From positions 17,380 through 81,379 of IMG/VR virus record IMGVR_UViG_3300032213_001850: a stretch of 64,000 bases of DNA, one strand, 5' to 3'. Positions 47,295 through 55,495 of this stretch are shown piece by piece (the stretch's first letter is position 1; the number at the start of each line of letters is the position of its first letter). The notes below the pieces were generated by a model that was not told the DNA's origin, ran no database searches, and saw nothing but the letters and a program-made list of their open reading frames with translations. This DNA comes from a virus. A program made the position numbers and the translations under genes.

Positions 47295-48911
47295 ATGAAA
47301 AAAGAAGCATTTAAAACATTTGTTATATCTGATAAACAAAAACAAATTGTAAATAAGTTAGTAGAAACACCTTTACAAATTAAAGGATTAAGAGCTGCAT
47401 TGGAACATATTGGAAATCCACCAGTACCCTTGCCAGAAAATTTTGTAAAAACAAATGAAAATTTTGATAATTTTAAAAAAGAAATTTTAAAAACACATAC
47501 CGATAATGTATATCAGGCTTGGTATTCCTTAGAAGTAAATAAACTCATAAAACCTGAAATAACAAATGTATTACAGGAAATATTTACACAAAATTATCCA
47601 GAAATAACTGAACCTGTTGAGGTAATGTGGGAATTTACAATGTTTGATGAGGGATGTTATATAAAAGACCATTTGGATGGTAGAGACCCAAAAAGAATTG
47701 CCGGTATATTAATTTACCTTAATAAAGATTATGATGAAAACAATGGTGGATTATTGAAAGTTGTTCATCCTGATACAAATGAAGAAAGTTATGTTATTCC
47801 TGAATTTGGAAATGCAATTTTAGTAGATTATACACAAAACGAAGTCGCACATGAAGTTACCGAAGTTAAAAAAGAAAAAAGGTTGGCAATTTGCGCATTT
47901 ATACACAAAATAAATTTTATGGACAAAAACAAAAAAGTACTGGTTACAGGAGCAAGTGGATTTATAGGTTCACAATTAGTTAAAACATTATTAGATAAAG
48001 GATATACAAACATTAGAACAACTTCTTTTGGCAGAGATTTACCAGTATCTTTAAACAATTATAAATGGTTAGAACACATTAAAGGTGATTTGAGAGATGC
48101 TGAATTTTGTGAAAAGATTAGTAAAGATGTTGATGTTGTATTTCATTTAGCAGCAAATACTTCAAACGCATTAGATACCAAATTTAACCCATTATTACAT
48201 GTTACTCCAAATGTGGAGATGAATGTAAACTTAATGGAACAAAGTTGGAGGAACGGAGTTAAGAAATTTATGTTTATATCATCTAATACAGTTTATCCAG
48301 ATATGAGAGATAAATTTTGTAGAGAAAATTTAGATATACACGGAACACCATTGGTACCGATATATAAGGCAGTTGGTGGTATGAAGAGATATGGTGAAAT
48401 GTTATGTGATTTCTTTTCAAATCAGATTCATAACCCTATGCAATGTGTAATTATTAGACCATCTAATGCATTTGGCCCTAATGATAAATTTGATTTTGAA
48501 AAATGTCATGTTACTCCTGCAAACATCAGAAAAGTGGCAGATGGGTTGAATCCAATACCATTGTGGGGTGACGGAACTGAAATCAGAGATTTATTACATG
48601 TTGAAGATATGGCAGAAGGATTTTTATGGGTTGCTGAAAAATGTGCAAGATATGATATTGTAAATGTTTGTTATGGTGAAGGATTTAGTGTAAACCAAGT
48701 ATTAGAATGGTTAAGAGAAATGGAAGGAAATACAAACCCCATCGAACATACCAATAATAAAGCTCCTATGATTCCTGTAAGATTATTATCTTCAGAAAAA
48801 ATAAATAAAATGGGATGGAAACCAAAGAGAGATTTAAAACAAGCTCTTAAAGAAACTATGGATTGGTATAAAGAAAATAAACATTTATATAATCCAAATT
48901 CAAAACCTTAA
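47295..48911 (+). CDS. 2-oxoglutarate/Fe(II) oxygenase fused to an SDR nucleotide-sugar epimerase
   Basis: It has 538 residues from ATG 47295 (an in-frame TTG lies 9 bases earlier). Residues 1-208 are an oxygenase: DHLDG (His126, Asp128), VAHEVTEVKKEKR (His186, Arg196). Residues 209-538 are an SDR with VLVTGASGFIG (219-225). Its Tyr-x3-Lys equivalent reads YKAVGGMKRYGE, with Tyr not in the usual place. A Met at 209 (ATG 47919) sits exactly at the join, so an internal start could also yield the free SDR. There is no stop between the domains. Confidence 0.75.
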   Translation: MKKEAFKTFVISDKQKQIVNKLVETPLQIKGLRAALEHIGNPPVPLPENFVKTNENFDNFKKEILKTHTDNVYQAWYSLEVNKLIKPEITNVLQEIFTQNYPEITEPVEVMWEFTMFDEGCYIKDHLDGRDPKRIAGILIYLNKDYDENNGGLLKVVHPDTNEESYVIPEFGNAILVDYTQNEVAHEVTEVKKEKRLAICAFIHKINFMDKNKKVLVTGASGFIGSQLVKTLLDKGYTNIRTTSFGRDLPVSLNNYKWLEHIKGDLRDAEFCEKISKDVDVVFHLAANTSNALDTKFNPLLHVTPNVEMNVNLMEQSWRNGVKKFMFISSNTVYPDMRDKFCRENLDIHGTPLVPIYKAVGGMKRYGEMLCDFFSNQIHNPMQCVIIRPSNAFGPNDKFDFEKCHVTPANIRKVADGLNPIPLWGDGTEIRDLLHVEDMAEGFLWVAEKCARYDIVNVCYGEGFSVNQVLEWLREMEGNTNPIEHTNNKAPMIPVRLLSSEKINKMGWKPKRDLKQALKETMDWYKENKHLYNPNSKP

Positions 48912-49726
48912 TGAAAAATATAGTATTTGGTGGATGTTCTTTAACTTGGGGCCAAAGTTTGTGGTATGAAGGTAATTTTCCCAATGATAAACACCCTAGA
49001 GATGGATTTTTTTATGAACCACAAATTTGTAAAGAATGTTATGAATATATGTTTGAGCATAGATGGCCACGACAAGTATCCAAACATTTCAATAAAGAAG
49101 AAAAAGTAAATGCACTTAATGGTGGAAATAATATGGGTATAAAAGCATTTATACAAAATAGTATAAATGAAAACACCCAATTAGTTGTATTTCAAACTAC
49201 TCAATTTGTAAGATATCCACAATATGTAGATTATCAGGTAGAAAGAATTGAAGAATTTGTATTAGAAACAGAAAAAAAAGGAATACCTGTTAGATTTATT
49301 CATTGGATGTGGCCTGATATAACCGATGAAGAAATGAAAATATTTTTAGGTAATAAAAAATATGATGCAGATGCAAATAGATTAAAATTTCCTCCTGGTG
49401 GAAAAAGTGCCGAAAATAATAAAGCAGAAGTTCCAAAAATCAAATTTCAATTACCACCATATGATGGAAATTTATTAACATCTAAAATTGTAAGAGACAG
49501 AACAATTTATATTTTAGATAAATTCAATTTTTCAGAAATAGTAGAGTGGCAGTATCCAGCTGGAACTGATTTTCAAAAAAAATATACAATTGCAGGAAAA
49601 TTTGGTGTTCCTGAGACTGCATCCGCACCAGATACACATTTTAATATGGAAGGCCACAATTTAATTGCAAATGAAATAATTAAACATTTAGAAAAAGAAA
49701 TCAAAGACGGAACACTTAAATTATAA
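48911..49726 (+). CDS. SGNH hydrolase-like protein
   Basis: The 271-residue product opens VFGGCSLTWGQ (Ser10 in block I) and ends with DTHFNMEGHNLIANEI, a block-V-like Asp-x-His. The middle has FQTTQFVRYPQY and the Trp-rich HWMWPDIT. It is one base overlapped with the SDR fusion, and is followed three bases later by the E1-beta gene. Esterase or acyltransferase role on a glycan is inferred from family and context. Confidence 0.6.
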   Translation: MKNIVFGGCSLTWGQSLWYEGNFPNDKHPRDGFFYEPQICKECYEYMFEHRWPRQVSKHFNKEEKVNALNGGNNMGIKAFIQNSINENTQLVVFQTTQFVRYPQYVDYQVERIEEFVLETEKKGIPVRFIHWMWPDITDEEMKIFLGNKKYDADANRLKFPPGGKSAENNKAEVPKIKFQLPPYDGNLLTSKIVRDRTIYILDKFNFSEIVEWQYPAGTDFQKKYTIAGKFGVPETASAPDTHFNMEGHNLIANEIIKHLEKEIKDGTLKL

Positions 49727-49729
49727 AAT

Positions 49730-50269
49730 ATGAATACACCACAATTTTCTCCATATAAAGATGCATTAACAAATGCAATGACAGAATTGGCAAAATTAGA
49801 TAATACAATTTTTATAGGCCAACAAATAGTATATGCTGGAAATCCTATGAGTACAACATTAGGTGAAGTACCAAAAGAAAAGATGATTGAAGTACCTGTT
49901 ATGGAAGAAACTCAAATGGGTATGACTTTAGGATTGGCCATAACTGGAAAACAAGTTGTAAGTTTTTACCCGCGTTGGGATTTCATAGTATCGGCTGCAA
50001 ATCAATTAATAAATCATGTTGATAAATTTGAAGTAATGACTGGTAAAAAATTAAATATTATAATTCGTTTAGGAAAAGGTTCGGATAAACCATTAGACCC
50101 TGGCCATCAACATAAAGGAAACTATTTGGAAGAATTTAAATCTCTATGTAAGAATATAGAATTTCACGATTTAAAAACACCAACCGATATTGAACTGGCC
50201 TATAAATATGCAACCAAAGAAGGTGGCATTCATGTACTTGTAGAATATCCTGAACTATATTATAGTTAA
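49730..50269 (+). CDS. Thiamine-diphosphate-dependent E1 beta-like subunit (PYR domain only)
   Basis: It has 179 residues, about half the length of a usual E1 beta. It keeps the pyrimidine-binding domain: IFIGQQIVYAGNP, then IEVPVMEETQMGMTLGLAITG (catalytic-type Glu59/60) and QLINHVDKF. The transketolase C-terminal domain is absent. It pairs logically with the E1 alpha-like protein at 41579, although ten genes away. It shares one base with the following methyltransferase. Confidence 0.72.
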   Translation: MNTPQFSPYKDALTNAMTELAKLDNTIFIGQQIVYAGNPMSTTLGEVPKEKMIEVPVMEETQMGMTLGLAITGKQVVSFYPRWDFIVSAANQLINHVDKFEVMTGKKLNIIIRLGKGSDKPLDPGHQHKGNYLEEFKSLCKNIEFHDLKTPTDIELAYKYATKEGGIHVLVEYPELYYS

Positions 50270-50898
50270 TGAAAGAATTAATTTTAGATAATGGTAAAAT
50301 CATATATGATGAAATATATGATGGTGGTGGCAGTGTATTTGGAATAAATGCATTAAAAGATGAACGTGTTATAAATGTTATAAAAAAAGGTAACATATTA
50401 GAAATGTGTTCTGGACCTGGATTTATGGGATTTTTTCTAAATTTACAAGGATTTGCAAACGATTTAGTTTTATCCGATATTAATGAATCACATGGTTTTT
50501 ATATTAGAGAAACCATTTTACAAAATAATTTAATGAATACTAAATTTATCCAATCGGATGGATTTAAATCATTTGAAATTCATACTATGTTTGATACAAT
50601 TATTATGAATGCACCACATTATTCATCTCCAAGAGAAGGTGGATATGTTAGTAAAGAAGAAGAACTTATTTGTTTAGACCAAGATTTACAATTTCATAAA
50701 CATTTTTTGAAATATGCAAAAAATTATCTAAAAAAAGATGGAGTTATTGTGTTGATTGGAAATATGGGTGGTATTCAACCACAACAAATAATTGATGTAG
50801 CAGGGGATGGATATATATGTAATGTAATATCTTGTGAAAGATATGGGTGGATTAGAGATTCTAGATTTTATGTTTTAGAAATAAAATTAAATGGATAA
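50269..50898 (+). CDS. Class I SAM methyltransferase
   Basis: The 209-residue product has motif I ILEMCSGPGFMGFFL and, in motif IV position, MNAPHY, an N-[DP]-P-[YF]-like motif (N-A-P-H-Y). Such motifs occur in N-methyltransferases of bases, amides or amines. It may act on an amino sugar in this locus or on another substrate. It overlaps the next gene by 8 bases. Confidence 0.65.
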   Translation: MKELILDNGKIIYDEIYDGGGSVFGINALKDERVINVIKKGNILEMCSGPGFMGFFLNLQGFANDLVLSDINESHGFYIRETILQNNLMNTKFIQSDGFKSFEIHTMFDTIIMNAPHYSSPREGGYVSKEEELICLDQDLQFHKHFLKYAKNYLKKDGVIVLIGNMGGIQPQQIIDVAGDGYICNVISCERYGWIRDSRFYVLEIKLNG

Positions 50899-52366
50899 TA
50901 AATTAAAAAAATTAATTTTAGGATATGATGTGATATTTCCATATTGTGAAGTTCCAAATGCATTAAATCCAAAATATTTGAGTTTTGCAGAACATTGTGA
51001 TTGGACTTTTGATAAATCAGAACAGTATTTTTTAAATGAACTAAAAATTGCATGGCCTGTATTTAATGGTAGATTTATGGTTCAACTCAATGATGAATCT
51101 GGTAATCCCGGATATTTTGCAGCAGATAAAAAATTAGTATACGATATAATAAAAGATAGAGAAAGAGGAAAACCTGCATATGATTGGTATTATTTAATTG
51201 AACCCTATGGCCATATTGATAATTTTTTAGGATTAAGAAAGGAATTCAAAAATGAATATTTTGATAGATTTATTCCAAAAAAGACTTTAGAAGAAATACG
51301 AGATGGCCATGGTAAATTGATTATCAATTATGCAATCGATGGTGGATTTGAAACACACAATGTGATACAATTAAAGAAATCTTTAGATAATTTAAATTTA
51401 CCTAAAGAAAAAATTATTATCATCCATAATGATATTAATTTAGAAAATATGATGAAACCATTATTTGGTGAAAATATGCCTAAATTAATTCATTATTGTT
51501 TTTCGTTAAATTCAAAATCACAAGAATATTATAAAAAAGAAACTCAAAAAGAATATTATTTTTGGAAAGATGAAGCCAGACAAAAAAAATACGATTTTCA
51601 AAATAAACAAGAATCTCTTAATTTGAATAACAAAACACATAAGTTTTTAAATTTAAATAGGAGATTAAGAAAGCATAGATTTGATATATTAAAATTTTTT
51701 TGGGATGAGAATATGATTGATGATGTTTTAATAAGTTATGATTATAAATTATTGGTTGGGGATACTGTAGAACATTCTATACAAAAATATGGAATAGATG
51801 AATTTAATAGATTTATAAATTATTTAAATGAAAACCCCAAAAAAACACTTGATTATGATGATTTAGAATCGGTATGGGGATATGGGTATGAGACAAAAGA
51901 AATATACAATCAATCTTTAATATCAATTTTATCAGAAACTAATTTCTATGAAGAAACTGGTTATTTAAGTGAAAAAATTTGGAAACCAATTGCACATGGC
52001 CACCCATTTATATTAGTAGGGCCTTATAATTCTTTAAAATCATTGAGAGAAGATTTTGGTTTTAAAACATTTTCTCCTTTTATAGATGAAAGTTATGATG
52101 AAGAAAAAGACCCAAATGTTAGAATGAAAATGATTAAAACCGAAATTAAAAGATTAAATAATTATACATTAGATGAATTAAAACAAATCGTTAAAGAATT
52201 AAAAACTATATTATTACATAATAGAAATTTACTTTTTAAATATGGTTCAAAATCTCACATATGTTTAGATTATTTACATTATTTAAGAATATCCGATAAA
52301 GACGAAGAGGCAAATGAAATATTAAAATTATTTTTACAAAATTTAAACCAAACAAAATTAATATGA
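50891..52366 (+). CDS. GT-B-like glycosyltransferase, unclassified (B)
   Basis: The 491-residue product is related to the 42189 protein: HKFLNLNRRLRKHRFDI, then LSEKIWKPIAHGHPFILVGP and FGFKTFSPFIDESYDEEKD. The SEKxxxP...PF(I)LVG segment resembles the C-terminal nucleotide-sugar half of GT10/GT47-type enzymes. Probably a sugar transferase at the end of the locus. Its stop overlaps a small ORF by ATGA. Confidence 0.55.
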   Translation: MDNKLKKLILGYDVIFPYCEVPNALNPKYLSFAEHCDWTFDKSEQYFLNELKIAWPVFNGRFMVQLNDESGNPGYFAADKKLVYDIIKDRERGKPAYDWYYLIEPYGHIDNFLGLRKEFKNEYFDRFIPKKTLEEIRDGHGKLIINYAIDGGFETHNVIQLKKSLDNLNLPKEKIIIIHNDINLENMMKPLFGENMPKLIHYCFSLNSKSQEYYKKETQKEYYFWKDEARQKKYDFQNKQESLNLNNKTHKFLNLNRRLRKHRFDILKFFWDENMIDDVLISYDYKLLVGDTVEHSIQKYGIDEFNRFINYLNENPKKTLDYDDLESVWGYGYETKEIYNQSLISILSETNFYEETGYLSEKIWKPIAHGHPFILVGPYNSLKSLREDFGFKTFSPFIDESYDEEKDPNVRMKMIKTEIKRLNNYTLDELKQIVKELKTILLHNRNLLFKYGSKSHICLDYLHYLRISDKDEEANEILKLFLQNLNQTKLI

Positions 52367-52482
52367 TAAACCCAATCAAAATCATCAAAAAGTGGTATGA
52401 AAACTATAAGATGAAAAAAAGAATAAAGAAAAAGTTAGAAGAACTTAAAAAAAGAGACCCATTTGTTTATAAGAATTTCTAA
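52363..52482 (+). CDS. Small basic phage protein ending RDPFVYKNF
   Basis: An ATGA-overlapping ORF of 39 residues, Lys-rich (KKRIKKKLEELKKRDPFVYK). Short Lys-rich proteins ending in a DPF[IV]Y-type motif are familiar from T4-like marine phages. It is below usual gene-calling length, but spacing and overlap support a real gene. Function unknown. Confidence 0.55.
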   Translation: MINPIKIIKKWYENYKMKKRIKKKLEELKKRDPFVYKNF

Positions 52483-52490
52483 TATTTTAA

Positions 52491-52498
52491 GATATTTA
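52491..52498 (+). promoter_or_regulatory. GATATTTA box 5 bases before a start codon
   Basis: GATATTTATA is 5 bases before the ATG at 52504. TTTG at 52462-52465 is 25 bases upstream, longer than the usual spacing. If it is a promoter the mRNA would be leaderless. Confidence 0.45.
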
Positions 52499-52503
52499 TA
52501 TAC

Positions 52504-54753
52504 ATGAATTTAAATCAATTACAATTTAATGAAGAATTTCCTGGAGGAATAGGTACCGGATTAGTTTTACCTGGTGGATATATTAATGGTGCACCCAGTG
52601 AATCGGTTTCAAAAATAATGACTTCAAATGAAGAAGAGAAAATATTTGAAGAATTTGTAAATAAATATTTTGTCATAAAAGAAGGAGGAGCTGCAGGACA
52701 TTTGGCACATCCATTTGAAGATGAAAATCTAAGGTTCTCCGATATGAAATCCATGCTTAATAAGGGATTATTGGGAGGACTGGATTCAGAAGCTCCTGTT
52801 AGTGAAAAACTAGACGGACAGAATATTGCATTTACTGTAAAGGATGGTAATATAAGATTTGGTAGAAACAAAGGCCATGTTAAAAATAGTGGAGAAAATT
52901 CATTGGATGTTCAAGGAATTGCAAAACAATTTGCCGGAAGAGGTGGAATTGAAAAAGCTTTCACCGGTGCAGCTGAAGATTTACATGCGGCCGTTTCTAA
53001 ATTAAAACCAGAACAAGTTAGAAAAATGTTTGGTAATGGTTCTAAATTTATGAGTTTAGAAATTATATTACCTGATACCACAAATGTAATCCCATATGGT
53101 AGAAGTGTATTGGTAATGCATGGAACAATTCAATATGATAAAGAGGGAAATGAGGTAGGTCGTTCTAATGAAGATGCACAATTATTTGCAACAGCAGTTC
53201 AAAAAGTTGGAGCTGATAAACAAAAAACATTTGGTATTGAAGGGCCCAAAACAATTGCATTTTCCGATGAACCAACAAAGGAATATTTGGATAAATACAA
53301 ATTATATGATAAGCAATTATCCAATTTACAAAAACAATATGGTTTAACTGATAAATCTAAATTAGAAGATTACAGAAGAAAATGGTGGGAAAATGAAATT
53401 AATAACCAAGAAAAACAATTAGGTGTTAAATTTTCTCCATCACAAAAGAAAGGTTTAATTAAAAGGTTTGCAGATGGTGATAAAACATTTGGAGTAAAAA
53501 ACTTAGAACAACCAGCACAACAACAGTGGTTTAGAGATTTTGAAACAAACAAATTACAGGCATCTCAAAAACAAATGATTAAACCAATTGAAAGTGTATT
53601 TTTAAACGCAGGTGCACAGACATTAAAAAGAGTAACAAACTTTTTAGCAGCAAACAATCCTGGTGCAGCTGATGCACTAAGAAAGGAAACCTTACAATCA
53701 ATTAAAGGAATTAAAGATAGTAAAGATGTCGATAAAATTGCAAAATTACAAATTGAATTAGAAAGATTAAATAATATCGGTATGGATAATATTGTCCCAT
53801 CCGAAGGAGTTGTATTTCAATATAAAGGAAAACCATACAAATTTACAGGAGCATTTGCACCTATAAATCAAATACAAGGAACTTTTAAATTTGACAAACC
53901 AAAAAAGAAAGAAGAAACTCCTGTATCTGGAAAAGAACAACCAAAAGAAACTAACAAAAAAACAATAGCTATTTTTTCTGGTAGATTCCAACCATTCCAT
54001 GCAGGACATTATAGTATTTACAAATCATTGGTTGATAAGTTTGGTAAAGATAATGTATATGTTGCAACCTCAAATATTGTTGACCCAATTAAGTCTCCAT
54101 TCTCATTTAAGGATAAGAAACAAATTATGACTACAATGTTTGATATACCAAAAAACAAAGTAGTACAGGTTAAAAATCCATATGCACCGGTTGAGATTTT
54201 AGAAAAATTTCCACCAGAAACTTCATATGTTACTGCAGTTTCAGAAAAAGATGCAGAAAGACTTCAAAGAAATGATAAATATTTTAAAAATATAGAAGAT
54301 GTTCCATCACAAAAAAGAAAAGGATATGGTGATGAGGGATATTTTATAATTGCACCTGAAATGCAGTTAAAAGTAAATAGAAAAAATATTAGTGGTACTC
54401 AATTGAGAGCAACTTTTGGAAATGATATGATGTCCGCAGCTGAAAAGAAAAAAATATTTACACAAATATATCCTAAATTTGATAAAGATGTTTTTGCAAA
54501 TATTGTAAATACAACCAAAAAAGCAGAAGCATTAAAAAAATCAAAACAAGTTACCAAAGATACAGCTTTAAAATCAAAATTAAAATCATTAGACCCTAAA
54601 ACTAAAAAGAAAGTACAAAAAACTTTACAAACTAAAATTAAAAATCCTGTTACTGGAAATGTAATATTAGTTAAATCTGCATTAAAATATGATGATAGTC
54701 AAGCAGTAAAAAAACTTGCAGTTGGTTTAATAAAACAAGCTATGAAAAAATAA
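52504..54753 (+). CDS. Nucleotidyltransferase (RNA ligase-like) fused to NMN adenylyltransferase-like domain
   Basis: It has 749 residues. Residues 95-465 resemble the ATP/NAD-dependent ligase superfamily: SEKLDGQN (KxDG, Lys102), GRNKGHV, KFMSLEIIL (motif III/IIIa-like), SEGVVFQY (433-440, motif IV-like) and KFTGAF (motif V-like). Residues 485-680 are a NadM-type cytidylyltransferase-like domain: FSGRFQPFHAGH (HxGH at 499-502) and NISGTQLRATF (the ISxTxxR motif). The C-terminus is Lys-rich. Such a fusion could combine NAD synthesis with ligase-type adenylylation or RNA repair. Confidence 0.72.
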   Translation: MNLNQLQFNEEFPGGIGTGLVLPGGYINGAPSESVSKIMTSNEEEKIFEEFVNKYFVIKEGGAAGHLAHPFEDENLRFSDMKSMLNKGLLGGLDSEAPVSEKLDGQNIAFTVKDGNIRFGRNKGHVKNSGENSLDVQGIAKQFAGRGGIEKAFTGAAEDLHAAVSKLKPEQVRKMFGNGSKFMSLEIILPDTTNVIPYGRSVLVMHGTIQYDKEGNEVGRSNEDAQLFATAVQKVGADKQKTFGIEGPKTIAFSDEPTKEYLDKYKLYDKQLSNLQKQYGLTDKSKLEDYRRKWWENEINNQEKQLGVKFSPSQKKGLIKRFADGDKTFGVKNLEQPAQQQWFRDFETNKLQASQKQMIKPIESVFLNAGAQTLKRVTNFLAANNPGAADALRKETLQSIKGIKDSKDVDKIAKLQIELERLNNIGMDNIVPSEGVVFQYKGKPYKFTGAFAPINQIQGTFKFDKPKKKEETPVSGKEQPKETNKKTIAIFSGRFQPFHAGHYSIYKSLVDKFGKDNVYVATSNIVDPIKSPFSFKDKKQIMTTMFDIPKNKVVQVKNPYAPVEILEKFPPETSYVTAVSEKDAERLQRNDKYFKNIEDVPSQKRKGYGDEGYFIIAPEMQLKVNRKNISGTQLRATFGNDMMSAAEKKKIFTQIYPKFDKDVFANIVNTTKKAEALKKSKQVTKDTALKSKLKSLDPKTKKKVQKTLQTKIKNPVTGNVILVKSALKYDDSQAVKKLAVGLIKQAMKK

Positions 54754-54821
54754 AAAATTTATTTTTGATAGATTATTTTGATATATATAATATAAAGAAA
54801 CGGTTATAAAAGTATAGAAAT

Positions 54822-55490
54822 ATGGCAAAAAGAAAAAGTTTTGATGAGAAATCAAAAGGGATGCACAAATCTCGTAAACTCATTATAGACACGGTTTTTG
54901 GAAGAGAGGACAACACACAACGAGTACATGGTTATGAAGGTGAGGTTGAACAAAAAAGAGAAGTGGGTGAAAGATGGGTTGACAAAGATGATAAAGAGTG
55001 GGAACAAAAAGAAGGTTTCAAAGTTGCAGTCACTCAAATGGATGATGTTAGACAATTTTTACAAAAGCTGAGCACATGTTCAGTTGAAGATTGTAAAACG
55101 GAAACATATAGTAGTGCAGACAAAAAACTAATTCGCAAAACAGGAATGTGTATAGTTTGTCTTGCAAAATTTGAACAAGGTTTAAAACAAGATGGAACAT
55201 ATCCTTTCTATGAAGATTATAAGATAACAAGAAACAAACTTGCTTATGTTAGAGAATTAAAAGATAGATATGAAGAAGCCTTAGGTGGTATTAAAAAACA
55301 AATGGAAATTATCACCGAAGATGGCAGAACTGAAACTTGGACATGGGATGTTGATATTGAAAAAGTAAAACAAGATTTAAAAAATGATATAGATGGTGCA
55401 TATGAGGCCATCGAATTATTAATAGAAAGAAAGAGGTTATTAGAAGAAAAATTGGTTGAGTTAAATCATCCAGAATTAATTAAAAAATAA
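54822..55490 (+). CDS. Uncharacterised protein with a Cys pair region, upstream of terminase
   Basis: The 222-residue product has a basic N-terminus, then Cys-containing LSTCSVEDC and CIVCLAKF (near 83-117), possibly a zinc site, and a charged C-terminal coiled coil. It lies between the ligase-like gene and the terminase, so it could be a packaging accessory, for example a small-terminase equivalent. No family recognised. Confidence 0.55.
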   Translation: MAKRKSFDEKSKGMHKSRKLIIDTVFGREDNTQRVHGYEGEVEQKREVGERWVDKDDKEWEQKEGFKVAVTQMDDVRQFLQKLSTCSVEDCKTETYSSADKKLIRKTGMCIVCLAKFEQGLKQDGTYPFYEDYKITRNKLAYVRELKDRYEEALGGIKKQMEIITEDGRTETWTWDVDIEKVKQDLKNDIDGAYEAIELLIERKRLLEEKLVELNHPELIKK

Positions 55491-55495
55491 AAATT

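Noticed and set aside
31552-52366. Glycan locus as a recent mobile insertion
   Set aside because: No integrase, transposase, flanking repeats or changed composition; GATC is absent here as in the rest.
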